A DNA stretch of 64,000 nucleotides from Proteromonas lacertae (lineage: Eukaryota > Sar > Bigyra > Opalinata > Proteromonadidae): NCBI GenBank assembly GCA_002245135.1, contig NGBS01000012.1, positions 62,001-126,000 on the forward strand, read 5' to 3'. The notes below the pieces were generated by a model. That model worked only from the letters and a program-made list of their open reading frames with translations, ran no database searches and was not told the origin of the DNA. This document shows positions 11,068-24,500 of this stretch, piece by piece. Made by a program: the position numbers and the translations under genes. Position 1 is the stretch's first letter, and each line of letters begins with the position of its first letter.

Positions 11068-14000
11068 TTAAGAATTCATATTGAATATCTTCTCTAATTT
11101 CTTTCTATAAGGTCCTCCGTAGAAATTACCTCTAAAAACACTTTGAATGTAAATAGCTGCTTTTGGTCTGAGTAATTCATAATACTCATTAATTGATTTC
11201 AATCCCATTTTTTCATACACCTTCAATATTTCAGGTATACTGCATTTCAATAACAAGTTGATAATCTCATAACTTTTTCTAGAAACTGCAAAGGAGGAAG
11301 AAGAGCATAATTCAATTAATTCTTTAATTATTCTTTCATCTATAGCTTCATTGTATGCCAAATATCCTTCTTCGCCAATATTCACAAACCAAGGTAAAAA
11401 CTGTTTTAACTTTCCACCTTTAGATATCTTATTCGACTTATAAAACTCTTCTTCAGATTCATCAATTTCAACGGAATTTTCACATATTTTGTTATACCAT
11501 TCATCAATATTATTCTTTATCTTCAATGATAAACAATCTTCACCACTTAAGAAATCTATTTTAATCACATTTTTATCTTTTCTTATTCTACTTCCATATA
11601 AATTATACTTTCTGTGAGCATTTGTTTCTTTGTTTCTACTTGCTTCAAAATATTCATAAATATAGCCATTTACTAATACTATATCTCTCTTTTTAAACCA
11701 ACTATTACCATTACTTCTTTCTATTGTATCACTCAATATTATATCCAATTCATCTTTGGGAGGTAGACTTCCTCTTTTTACATAATGTCTTAAAATCTAT
11801 TTTGAATAAAAATGATAAAATGATTAAATTATACACTTAAGCCTAATGATTTTAATGTATCTAATTTTGAACATAAGAACGATTCCATATCTGTAATAGA
11901 TAATGTAAATAACAAAGAACTACCAACATGAACCAAATTATCCAAAGTAGAAGTAGCATAGAAAGATTCTAATTTATAATTCGATTGAACAGATTTTAAT
12001 AAATCAGATATAATATTTCCATTTACTTTCTTTGTCATTTGAATTAATCTGTTATTATTTGCCATGAAACTTAAACATTTGATAATAATTAATCGAACAG
12101 AGACATTTTCATGGCTAATATATTTCATTATATCAGCACCATGAGCAAGATAAGGAGGAATCTCATTTCTTTTACTGTCATTCAATACAAATCTACATAA
12201 GTATGTTTTTAAGATTTCTAATAAGATTGCATTATCAATTGGTTTGTTGTTATTACTGTTTTTCTCATTTGTAAATATCATTTCTATTTAATAAATAATA
12301 ATAATATATATATATATATACTGTCTAAGATATTGAATATATCATTTTGAACAAATACTCCCAACACAGCTTTATCTTTCAATGCAACAACATGAATATG
12401 TAATAATAACAAGAACTGATTGTGATTCAAATCCAATTGGAACAATTTGTTGAAATTTGGACATAATTGAGTGAATTGAATATAATAACTGAACTTCTTA
12501 TTAACCAATTGATATATAATCACTAAACAACAATTAAATATTTCTTTATTCAATTTTCCTTGACTTTCAATTTCAACAGATAATAAATTAGCAACCGTTG
12601 CTAATAACAAGCCTAATGATTCATTCACATATTCAATTATTCCATAATAAGTGTATAAACAATATAGCAACACTTCAACAGTATATTTACCATATGAAGT
12701 CTTATGACAATTGTTCAGAATAGTAAATAAAGCATCAATTCCATTCTTAGCGATATATTCTGCTCTTTCTTGGAAGAATTTCCTTTGGAATACATAATAA
12801 TGAGTTGATTTATTACTATTCACAATATAAGAGCAAGCTTTCAAACAGTTTATTAAGATATGAATATCAGACTTTTTAGTAGATGTAGTAAGAATAGAAA
12901 CTAAACTTTCTACAGATAAATAAGTAAAAGTCATGGAAGAACGTGATAATAATTGATTAATAATGAATTGACAATCTCTTCTATAACTTTCATACATTAT
13001 ATCATTTTCATTTGGTTCTTTTTGGACTTTATTTGAACTTAAATTCGTTTCATTTAAGAAGATTGTAACTAAATTGGAACATAAGAATGATTTCACTACA
13101 TCTTTAGGATATTTGATTATTTCAATACTAATTTGAAGTATTGTTTGCTTTATTCTAATATCATTCGTATTGTTCATCAATCCTTCTAAGATATTAAACA
13201 GATTATAATTGGTTATCAACATTCTTAAAAACGTATTGTTCACTCCCAATTGTGAAGCAATCAAGCTTTTCAAGCCACATAATGCATTTAATCTAATATT
13301 ACCATTATTATTAATACAGTATTTCAATAATACATCTGGTTTAATATCTAATAAAGATAATGATATTGTTGAGCTAGATAATATATTCCCAAGTATATTA
13401 TAACAATCAATCTTCATTGAATCAATGACATATTCAATATCTTCAACTTCTTCATTCTTTTTAGATTTCTTTTTATAGATTGCTGGCTTGATTTGATGAT
13501 AAAGCAAATCTTGTTGTTTCTGAATATTCTGTGATAATGATTTTAAATTGTTCTCAGGATTAACAATAACAGGGAATGATGTATCACCATGTAATTCACC
13601 AAGTCTTTTAATCTTCAATTTATTCAGATTCTTAACAGTTGTCTGTTTGGGTAATTCAGTTTTAAACTTCTTATCTCCTCTGAATGATCCAGTTCTACTT
13701 AAACTTCTGATTCTTCCTACATTCAATTGATTTCCTAATGACAGGATTGTTGCTGCAAATGTTGAACCAGCGCCACTGCTGTTTGTCTTTTTTAGTGCAT
13801 TGAATGAATTATTCTTATTATCATTCAAGTCTTTTTCTTCAGAAACTTGATTGAATATTTTATCTAATTCACCTGTTTTTAATTTTTGTATTAAACCATC
13901 TTTTATTGCTTTTCTGATTAAATGACCAACTCTGTGAATCTTATTCTGAAACAATAACCATAATTTCTTATCCTTCTCTAAGTTATTTTGATTTGGTTCT

Positions 14001-17000
14001 TTAACTATTGATTTTGAATTCTTTATAAAACCACAGTGTAAACAGTATTTATCTGTAATTGCATTTATATGAGAACATACACAACATAACCATCTATAAT
14101 CTATTTCAATAAATAAATTAATTATATATATAATATTATTATACTATCCATATTAGTGTAATATAATGGAATAACAGTATTCTCATTACCATAAAAGCTA
14201 TTTTTTTCATTCAAAATATCTCTAATCAACTTAATAATATGAATATTGTAAGCATCTAACAAATGATCATGAAGAGATAATAAATATAATAAATGAAAAC
14301 CAACACTAGAAATATGAACATCTTCACTATGACAAAGTGTTAATATTTGATCACAATTATAAACATAACCTCTCAATGTCTTTGGAATTGGATCATATTG
14401 AATACAATCGAATATCTTTGGAGTACAAAGTGGTAACTGCTCTTTAGTTTCATAGTCTTTGTCAATTTCAGTACAGTAATTTATATCATCGATTTTTAAA
14501 TTGGGGGTTTCTAATCAAATATATATATATATATATAATATACTTATCATTTGTATAACTCTTCCCCATCTTCTGGTTGATTCATGATTATATCCTTTAA
14601 TAATAACACTAGAAGGTGACTCTAATAAATTATTTTGACTCTTTTTTTCTAATATAAATGCTTGTTCATTATCTTCAGTAATAATTGAATTAATGGTATA
14701 ATCATTTATAATATATTTGTTAGTCAATAATAACTTACAATTTATGTCATTTTTCATTGTATATTCATTATCATCATCTGCTTTATTCTCTATACTTTCT
14801 TTACCTAATAATAGCTCCAAACCAGCTACAACTAAATCACTTCCCATTGATGTTAATTTGGATGGATTTTTGAATATATCCGTTAAAGATGTAACGACAT
14901 TTTTTACACCATCTACAATAATATCTACAGTACTACTACCTCGTCGCAATGGAACAATCACTTTGTATTCGTACAAAATACCATTGTAGATAATACAATA
15001 ACGATATTTCCATCCCTTTTCATCACAATCATCATCAGTATTTTCATTATTTTCATTATTCTGATTCTTACAATATAATGCACCACATTTTATTCCATTA
15101 TTATCTAATCGATTAGCTAATGGATATACCAAATTATTTAAGTTATATAATAAAGCCATCATTATACGAGGAATAATAATTTCAATATTTTCACATTTTA
15201 ATAAGTAGAATAATACATCAATAGTTAAGAATTTCAACAATCCAATATTGTTGTTGGTTTGAGGCTTGGTGATTTGATTCACTATTTCATTGGAGATTGA
15301 TTTGATTTCTTCATTTTCACTTTTAGTATAATTTATAATAGATGATAATATCTTTGGTTTTAATAATAATATTTGGATAGACTCTTTATCTACTAAATAC
15401 GCCTTGAATAACTTCAAACTATGTTTGACAACTGTTAAATCTTCACTATCCAAATACTTACTACAAATTAAGATATTATTCTTCTGATGTTTTGTTAAAA
15501 TGGTTCTCACAAATGGGTTACGAAAACATTGAACGAAAAATTGCATAAATAAAACCAAGAATTTTGATGGTAAATCTGCAACTACCATTTTTAGGAATAA
15601 TTCATCCAATATCTTCTTCTTTCCTAAACATGAGAGAGAAATTTCTCCATTTTTCTTAACAATAATATTCGCAACCATTAAAACAAAATTATATAAAACA
15701 TCTTCATTTGTATCTAAGTAATAATTAAAAATTTCAATTTGTTCAGAAGATGTAAAACAGTCTGAAAAATCATAATTACTCTTGATTAATTCAGTAAAAT
15801 TGGATTTATAAGTACTTAATAATTCATCATCACCTGTCTTATTTTCTTTCATTTTCATTACCAATTCTGAACATTTCAAATAATTGTAGGAAATTAAATA
15901 TTTCTTTTTGTTTTCATATAAAAAGTTAATTATTTTCATTGCATTTCTTATTATAGACTATTTCAATAATATAAAATAATATATATATATATATATACAT
16001 GACTGTGAAATGTGCCATCTAATGCCTTAATCAATGATAAATATATCAATTCACAATTCTTTGTCAATACACTTACCTTATCAGGTTTAGCGGTGGGTAG
16101 TTTATGATTAATATATTGTAATATTATCTCAGTTACTTTCTCAATATGGTTATTGATTGTTTCAAGCATTGTAGTGAAGGTTAATCTGGAGATTACTTTC
16201 TTATTAACGAGTTGAGCTATTGAATATTCGATTCTGTCTTTATCACTATTGTTTGATTGATAAATCTCATTTAATATATTGATGATTTTATTAATTTCAT
16301 TTTTAACAAGTGATGATTCGTGTTGAATAATTGTATTGATTATATTACTTAAAGATGATACGATTATATCGTTTCTATATTTATCAAATAACTATTATAA
16401 TGTAATAATAATAATAATAATAATAATATACATCAGTGATAAATGGTATTTTCTCATTTATTGAATCATTATATTCATAAACTAATAAACTGTTTCTATA
16501 TATATATAATATATATAATATATATACATAATAGATACAACGCTTCTTAATATTTCAATATTATCACTATTCTCTAACAATTCATATAACATACTACTTT
16601 TATTAACTAGCCAATTTACCATTGTTTTATTATCATTATTTTCATTTAATAATATCGCACATAACTGTAATATTGATAAAGTTAATAACTCATCATTCTT
16701 ATCTTTATATATATCTTGTAACGACTCTATTATTGGAACAGATATAGAGATGATTTCATCTTTCAAACCATCAGCTTGTGCAAAATAAATTAAACATTTT
16801 ATTACTTCTGTTTTGACTTTAGGATCTTCATTAATTAGTAGAAATTGTAAATCAGCTTTCATATCTTTATAAATTTCTTCAATTTTTAATTTCTTATCTT
16901 CCATTGTATAAATATTGTGAATTTTATCTCTACAACGATTTATATCACCATAATATTTTTCTATATTGGGTACTAATTTGAGATTGGCTTGATTTATCTT

Positions 17001-17444
17001 TTCATAAAATGAATTCAAATTATCAATACTAGAGTGATATAGAGTATGTATTTCACCATTAACTTCACATATTTCTAATCTATTGACCTTTTTACTTTGA
17101 TATAACTTACAATTACATCCACATATATAGAGCTTTAATAATGGTAAATTAGTCATATGGTTCTTGTCGTATATGTAAAGAAAATGCTGTCTTATAGCAA
17201 CATAACACAATATTTCTCTTCTAGATGCCAAAGACTCATAGTTGAAATAGTCAAAACAATTTACTTCGTTTAAATCAAAGTAAATGTTCTTTTCTAATGT
17301 TAGTTTTCTTAATAGAGTCTTTAGATGCTAAAAAAATACAAATATTAATATTATAAATACATCAATTCCTTGTCTCATTTCATCTGCATTATTCTGTTTT
17401 ATATTAGAGCATATATCTTGGAAAGAACAGATAGAGTCATTCAT
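11068..17444 (-). CDS. Large scaffold protein: PH-like domains, armadillo-type helices, RanBP2 zinc finger, IQ motif
   Basis: A gene of about nine or ten exons (introns 28-45 nt) coding for about 2,000 residues, all joins in frame. Order from the N-terminus: a PH-like domain (SLASRREILCYVAIRQHFLYIYDK...), helical repeats of armadillo/HEAT type, a second PH-like domain split by a long insert (near 15060-14540), a RanBP2-type zinc finger near 14090-14030 (WLCCVC, then N, then YCLHCGF: the W-x-C-x2-C-x3-N-x6-C-x2-C spacing), more helical repeats, a third PH-like domain (GNSWFKKRDIVLVNGYIYEY) and an IQ motif close to the end (AAIYIQSVFRGNF). It could be a membrane-associated, calmodulin-binding, ubiquitin- or RNA-binding scaffold. 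I know no family with this exact order. Confidence 0.75.
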
Positions 17445-17587
17445 TTTTCTAGTTCTTCAGTTAATTTTTAGAATTTATGTATATAACAGTATAAATGATA
17501 TCAAATATGATAAATGATTCTCTTCTATTACAATCGTACAAAAGAATATCTTTTCAAATCAAAAATACAGCCTAATACAACTCCAAT

Positions 17588-17595
17588 AAGCTTGA
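17588..17595. promoter_or_regulatory. GCTTGA element upstream of pseudokinase A'
   Basis: AAGCTTGA, about 60 bp before the A' start codon, matches one half of the palindrome found upstream of A/B and B'. A clear second half is not seen, so this may be degenerate. Confidence 0.3.
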
Positions 17596-17653
17596 CTCGA
17601 CATTTATATTTTTTACTTAAATTGGTGTTGCAGTGGTTATAGTTCTTAGAATA

Positions 17654-19308
17654 ATGCAAGAACTTCTTCAATCTGATGAAAATGTTAAAGTTTATAAAAA
17701 TTATAAGTACGGAGATGTGGTTATGGTTAAAGAGTATAATATAAAGAACATGGGAGAAAAACAAAAAATAAGAATGAAAAGAGAAGTAAAAATCATTTAT
17801 AATTTATAATTTATAGCTTGAGATATTGAAAGACACTAATAATCGTTATTTAGTTCATTATTTAGATTTTAAAGAACATGATGATAAATTGGAAATTACA
17901 TTGGAATATCTTCATGGATCAACGTTAGAAAGTTATATAAAACGAACAAGAGATGCTCATCATCGTTTTCAAGAACATGTACAGTTATTTATGTAATTTA
18001 ATAGACAATAAAGAGATGTTTATCGAATTTAATACAAGGATTACACTATTTACACACTCCAAGAGGAAAGGATAACAAATATATAATTCATCGAGAGATT
18101 AATCCCAAAACAGTGATGATATCATTGGGAGGAGAGTTTGTATTAGGTGATTTAGGAATGGCACGTGAAATAGATAGTAGTGATTTACAAACATCAATAG
18201 CTTTGGATAATTCAACTACTTCAACTATAGTAAGAAGTAATCAATATATATGTTATTCAGCTCCTGAGATGTTAAATCCTGATTATGATTATAAAGTTGA
18301 TTTATGGAGTGTAGGATGTTTATTACTTGAAATGTGTAATTTAATAACTCCACCAATTGAATTTAGTGAATATTCCAAAGTAGTAGTTAATAAAGATTTG
18401 AAATTGAATTATAAAAAGATAAGTTCATACTACAGTGATGAATTGAGAGATATAATAAGTCATTTATTAGAAGTTAATGCAGATAAAAGATGTAGTACTG
18501 ATGATATATTAAATTCCAAATATTTGAGAGAATATTTGAATAATGAAATAAATAGTGAAGAAGGAGGTGATATTCCAATTAATTTAGATTTATATTTACA
18601 ACATGATAATGATGATGATAATGATGATGATGAGAGGAATAATAGTTCAAGTGAAGAGAGTGTAATAATTCTAAATAATGTGAGTGATATTTATTCAGTT
18701 GAAAATGTATTTAAAGGTGAAGTATGTAGTAAACCATCAAATATAAATATAATAAATTCAATAAAAGTTAGTGATTATAGTTGGATTACTAGTATAGAAG
18801 ATAGAAAATGGTTTATTCCAGTGAATCTAGATATGGATGAAGGAAGAATACCTTATTTTCATAATGATGAAGAAATAAAAAGTATGATTTAATATTGTTT
18901 TATTATAAATGTTTAGGATTTATCTCTAATAAAGAAATATATCGTGTATATCATGTAATTGTGAATATATTATTGAATTTCTATGGTTATGAAATATTAA
19001 AATCTAATAATGATGAACCAATAATTGGAGAAACAAGAGATGGTTTGACAAGATTCAAGATTTGGTTTAAAGGCAATTTAGAAACTTTGTTTATGAGAAG
19101 ATTATTATTGAGTATGAAAATAACTAAACACATATACTTTCCATTATTATATAAGAGATTATTTGAATGTTTTAAAGATAGTGATTTTGTGGATGACATA
19201 AATTTGAGTAAAAGTAAATTTAAAGCAAATTTCTTAGATTTATTGAAAGATAATAAAAAGTATGAAAATATTTATAAAGCTGCTTATAATTGGTGTAATA
19301 ATAATTAA
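17654..19308 (+). CDS. Pseudokinase with unknown C-terminal helical region, copy A'
   Basis: Exons 17654-17785, 17817-17978, 18005-18881, 18917-19308; about 520 residues. Same architecture as copy A: beta-3 lysine (VVMVKEY), a catalytic loop reading HREINPKT, DLG for DFG, SAPEM, an acidic linker and the unrecognised C-terminal helices. Exons 3 and 4 are almost identical to copy A, while exons 1 and 2 differ often (for example EYLHGSTLESYIKRT here and EYFHESTLEDYIKQT there). Both copies keep open frames and splice sites despite lacking the catalytic Asp, which argues for a non-catalytic function under selection or for very recent homogenisation. It runs tail to tail into the kinase-LRR gene B'. 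Confidence 0.85.
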
Positions 19309-19362
19309 ATGAATTATACTATTTTTTATTTTATTTTGTTATTTAATTCATTTTAATGAAAA
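17986..19362 (+). repeat. Arm A' of the 1,377-bp inverted repeat
   Basis: Partner of 7157-8533 in opposite orientation, 9.4 kb apart. See that entry for the match and its limits. Confidence 0.9.
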
Positions 19363-19486
19363 GATTGTAACTTCATTAAACAGATGTGAAATATGAAGTA
19401 TTTGTCTCCAAACAACTTAAATATGATGTAAGTGTTTATCTAAACAAATTTTTATACAAAATAAACAATTTAGGAATAATTACTAT

Positions 19487-21206
19487 TTAGTTAAAACTAA
19501 AATCAGAATCAGAATCACTATCAGTGATATTATCAATTTTCAAGCTTTTATTAGGATGTTTATCTTTTATTCTTCTTTTGAAATCATTATAATTTGATAG
19601 TTTATTGTGTTTAGTTGATATAAAACAAAGTATTTTGCATTTGTGAAGGTTATTAATTAGTATTTCCCCACCAGTATCACTGATTTCACTTTTATTAATA
19701 AGCAATTCTCTTAGATTGGGTATTCTATTAATATTTTCACATAAACATTTCACACCTACATCTCCTATTCTATTATCTATTGATAATTATTTTATATTAA
19801 AAATATTATATTTATACTGTCAATCCATAATACTTCTAAAAACTGAATATCTTTAAAATGAAATGATAAATATTTCATGTCATTTTCTCCTAGTTCACAT
19901 TCATATAGTTTTAATATCTTCAGTTTAGGAATAAAATGAAGATTATCTGTAAATACCTTTAAACCATCATTACCTATTGGATTTTCACTTATATTCAATT
20001 GGAGTAAGTTAGGGAAGAATTTCAAACATTTTGAAAATTCATTTAATCCAATTGATGTTATATTGTTACTATGAATATTGATTTTTTTAATATTATTAAC
20101 TTCATTTAACTTTGAACAGAAATATGTCAATCCTTTATCTTTAATTTCATCTATAATGATTATATATTATAACATGATATTATTTATATACATTTATCAA
20201 ACCATAACTCTTCACCTTTCTCTTTTATACATTTATCTAAAAGAGAATCAATCCAAGATTCTAGTTACAAATATAATATTAAAAACAACATTTATACTCA
20301 TCTCTTTAGTGACTTTATCTTTTTCTAATACTACTTCATGTGGATTTTCTGATTCATTTAATTCTATTTCATTAATATTATATTATCAATATTATACTTT
20401 TCAGCACAGTTATTATATCATCCAATTTCAATCTTTCCACTTTTTCTTTTTGAAGTATTCTTCTCAAGATACTGTTGATTTCATTATTATCTAAAAGTGC
20501 ATAATTAGCAGTTTTAATGTTGTTTATTATTGCTGCTTGATTAGAACCAACAAATGGATATTTTCCACTTATTATATAATAGAATATTAATCCAAAATTC
20601 CATATATCACTCCATATATCCAACTCTTTTCCTACCAATTCATCAATACAAACAAAACACAAATCTTCCATCTTTCCTGTGATTCTCTTGTTTTCTTTTC
20701 CTTTATATAATAGACTATTTAAATAATCACTCAGAACTACTTCATTTTTATCATTTAGAAAGATATTGGAAGGTTTTAAATCACTGTGAATTGTTCTATT
20801 TTCATGTAAACTCTTTATGACCAACAATATTTTGTTTGATATATTATATGTGCCACATTCTTTAAAATATTCCACTGGTTTTATTTCATCTAAATGTGTT
20901 TTATAGTCATTCATTATTCTATACAACACATTGTCATTAATTTCAATTATCTTATATTTCATTATACCATTTATATTCAAATTATTTATTTTTTTCATTG
21001 TATTTACCACTTCAACTACTATTTTTTGATCTAACTCACTTAAAGCCATTACTTTCAATATTTTTTTTGAATTATCACTTAAATCTTTTATTGCTAACAT
21101 CGAATTACCACTTTGTTGAGTAATTAACTAAAACATTAATAAAAGTGAAGAACAATATTTATACCCCATATTTGTGACTATTCAGCCAATTAGTGATAGA
21201 ATTCAT
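19487..21206 (-). CDS. Protein kinase-like/leucine-rich-repeat fusion, copy B'
   Basis: Six exons: 21206-21165, 21127-20398, 20363-20298, 20260-20192, 20150-19818, 19776-19487; 509 residues, all joins in frame. Kinase part: a possible beta-3 Lys (KILKVMALSELD), HSDLKPSNIF, SDYLN in place of DFG, and a C-lobe core nearly identical to copy B. A linker (WIDSLLDKCIKEKGEELW) leads into LRRs (KKINIHSNNITSIGLNEF; LLQLNISENPIGNDGLKVF; LKILKLYECELGEND) and an acidic Ser/Asp tail (ITDSDSDSDFSFN) absent from B. The kinase-to-LRR fusion is thus present in both paralogues. Start chosen because MNSITNWLNSHK aligns with copy B and is joined by a typical 37-nt intron. Confidence 0.8.
20545..20800 (-). repeat. 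256-bp conversion-like tract shared with B
   Basis: Partner of 9405-9660, about 97% identical in reverse complement, with sharp edges inside otherwise diverged paralogues. Confidence 0.8.
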
Positions 21207-21230
21207 AATTTATATTCAATAATCAAGAAT

Positions 21231-21291
21231 ATAACGACTAAAAAAAGGGATTTAATAAAATTTAATCTCAAGCTTTCTAAATTTAGCTTGA
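21231..21291 (-). promoter_or_regulatory. Promoter of kinase-LRR B' with CAAGC palindrome
   Basis: On the minus strand TCAAGC-N12-GCTTGA (21291-21268) is followed by AAATTTTATTAAATCCC and GTCGTTATATTC, ending about 25 bp before the start codon. Order and spacing match the A/B intergenic region. Confidence 0.5.
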
Positions 21292-21409
21292 TGCTTTTTT
21301 TCTCTTTTCTTTTTATTATGTATATAGTGCAGTGTTCATAATAAAATTATAAAGTGAATAAATAAATGTGAATTAATACATTTCCTATACATTCGGGGGG
21401 AAAAATAAT

Positions 21410-21475
21410 GAGATAAGAGAGATTGTAACCCCGTTGGACTTGGAAACCACTGCGCTACCTTTACGCCATTACCTC
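21410..21475 (-). pseudogene. Decayed tRNA-Trp-like sequence
   Basis: Minus-strand sequence from GAGGTAA to TTATCTC resembles the tRNA-Trp at 10913 (D arm GGCGTAAAGGTAGCGC, CCA in the loop, T-arm TCTCTC), and the acceptor stem still pairs. The anticodon stem has mismatches (GTGGT against TCCAA), the variable loop is missing and the outer T-stem pair is lost, so I call it a relic. Confidence 0.65.
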
Positions 21476-21545
21476 TTGACATTTATTTTTGAATTAGGGT
21501 TAATAATACCCAGAATGAAATAACAACTAAACTATAACTATTAAT

Positions 21546-24500
21546 TTATTTATGATAAAGCATTTCTTCTATTTCATCATTTATCAATTTTTCATATGTT
21601 TCATTTCCATATCCTTTTGGAATATACTTACTTATTTTTTCATTTAAATCATCACTATCATTCAAGTCTTTAATATTTCCAACATACTCATCAAATGATT
21701 TATTTGGTATTAAACTCATTTTTCTATCACACTATTTTAATAATATAAACTATTTAAAAATACTTTTTCATAATCAAAGCAATCATTAAATTGAGAATCT
21801 TTAAACATCACTATCATACTTGCATATTCTAAATATTCAATACATCCACTACTGAAGAAATTCTCTTTAAAATTGTGTTTTACTACCAACTCACAATTAT
21901 TCTCTAAGAAATCATGTAATAATTTCTATTATAAATAAATATAAATAAGTTATATATACTCTGGGAAATTCACCTTTAAATACTGGTAATACATATTTTC
22001 CACTTCTTATATACCTCTTCTTACTGTAAAATATTGGGAAATAACTCCAACCAACTCTTTTCAAACCATTCTTTTTATTCTTGTGAGTATATTCGTATAT
22101 TTCAAATACAATAATCATATTATCATTATATTCTATTAAGCTGTTATGCTATAACAATATATATAACATTATTATTATACAGATAAATGATTCTGATAAT
22201 AAATACTTCCTATTTTACTATCCCAGTTTATACTTTCAGTGTAACTTACATTAGTACCATTATTATTATCAGTAAAGTATAAACCAGGCGGAATATTCGT
22301 ACTTACAATTTTATACACTTTCTTTCCCTTCATTCCATGTAATGATAATATTGAATATTCAAACCCCATTGTTGAGTTATATTCACATATTAAATCATAA
22401 TTAATATATTTATCAGGATGAATGTCAAATGATTTATTTAAAGCATTCATCATTTCTTCGAATGTTCTTAAACTAATTGTAGATGGATAAATAATTCTCA
22501 AAATATCACATATTAAAGGATTAATTCGATTTTTTCGCTTTTCATATAGTTTAGTTTCACTAATTGTTATTGGTTTACACATACTACTATCATATTGGCA
22601 ATGGCAATATGGAACTGATGGTTTTAATACTCCTTTCTCTATTCCTTCTTCTTCTTCAAAATTAGCACTATTATAACAATATCCTGTTATTGGATCTTTT
22701 GGAGCATTCAATATTCTTATCAATACAGTTGTACAAGGCAAACGATTGTTATTCCTATACAAATCATCACTTCTTATTTTGCTATATTCTTTTATGTTAT
22801 ATGGTCCTTCATAGACTGGTATTTGCCAACTTCCTTCATTCAATATATAATGAATATCACTGATATTAGGTTGAACTCCACTTTTAGGTTGTCTGAATAT
22901 ATTTATACTGCTATAACCTACAACTTTTACTGCTTTTGTCACTTCTTCTATTGCATCAATTCGAATGATTAGAGTAGCACTTCCATTGACATGAGGACTT
23001 CTCATTTCAATTTTACAACGATAAGAGAATTCAGGATCATATAATAAATTACTGTCATTGGGTTTACTAATTTCACTTACTAAACTACAGAGTTTTTCTT
23101 TGTTTTCATTATACACTAACAAATTACATTTTGATGCTAAAACATTATCTGGTAAAGAACGAATTCCATCACAATAAATATCAACTCCATCGGATATAGT
23201 AAATAGCTTTTCTTCAGAAGGAGCTGGATTGACATGATAAATGAAAGGGTTATTATTAATTGCAAAAGAATCAGAATTATTCTATATATATAAAACGATA
23301 TATATATATATATAATAAACGATATATATATATACATATGTTTCTATTCTTGGATTATATATTGTAAGTACTATTTTAGCAGAATCTTCGGATGGTTTAC
23401 ACAATTCAAAATCTTTAAGATTGATTGGTGGATCATTTAAATCTAAAAACTTCTTTCTATAGAGAATTTTGTTGTTTAATCCAACTAAATTCAGACAATT
23501 CCAATACCTTAATCTACTATTTGAATATATTTTGATTAGAATTGTATCATTTTGCTGTGGATCTAAGTTTTTACTCATATTCTATTATTATATGATAATA
23601 TTATAATTATACTTGTATCTTTTCCCATACATAACTATCATCTCTCAATATAGCAGGAGGACTTGTATATTCAACAGAAATATTGGTTGGATCATCTTTT
23701 TTGAATAAACTAATTTCACATACAGGAATTGTCATTGGCTTTTTAGTTGTTAAATAATCTAAAACAAATCCAATATTTGTATATTCTTTGTTTCTTTTCA
23801 TTTGATTTTCTATTACTCCAACAGCTCTCATTTTCTGTTTCATTGTATTTGTTAAGAGTTTATGTGGTTCTTCCTCTTCTTTTTTTTCTTCTTTTATTTC
23901 TGGCATAAATATATCTGGACTTTTTATTGAAGTTTGTATTGGAGATTGATGAATACTTGGTTGTTTGATTGGTTCTTCTTTTGGTAAAGATACCCTACTT
24001 TCTTTATGTGATGGTGATAATGGTAATGGATTTGCAACTGAAATGGAAGTTTTTGATTTTGATTTTGGTAGAAATGGATTAACTAATGCTTGTTTTGGTA
24101 GAGATGGTTTACGTATAATTATCTCTTCTTCCTTCTTTTCTTCTTCTTCTTCATTCTCTTCTTTTACTACATTCTTTTCTTCACTTTCATCTTCTTTTGT
24201 TTCAATCTAATAATATAAAATATAAAATAATTGTATATACAATAGAAGAATGTGTTTTATTAGGTAAAGAATATGTTTTAATTGGTGCATTAGCTGATAA
24301 TAATGGTTGAATACCTTTCTTCTTCCTTCCCACTAGTTTCGATTCATAATTCATATTCTGATTAAGTATATCACCAGCTGTAGATGAATGATGATTTCTA
24401 GAGGTAGAATAAGGTGTAGTAAAAGACGAAGAATATGAAGATATGGATGAATGATATGGTAAAGGAGAAGAATGTTTTGATCTATGAGATATTTTATTAT

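Noticed and set aside
21410..21475. A second functional tRNA-Trp
   Set aside because: Anticodon-stem mismatches, missing variable loop and a broken T-stem pair.
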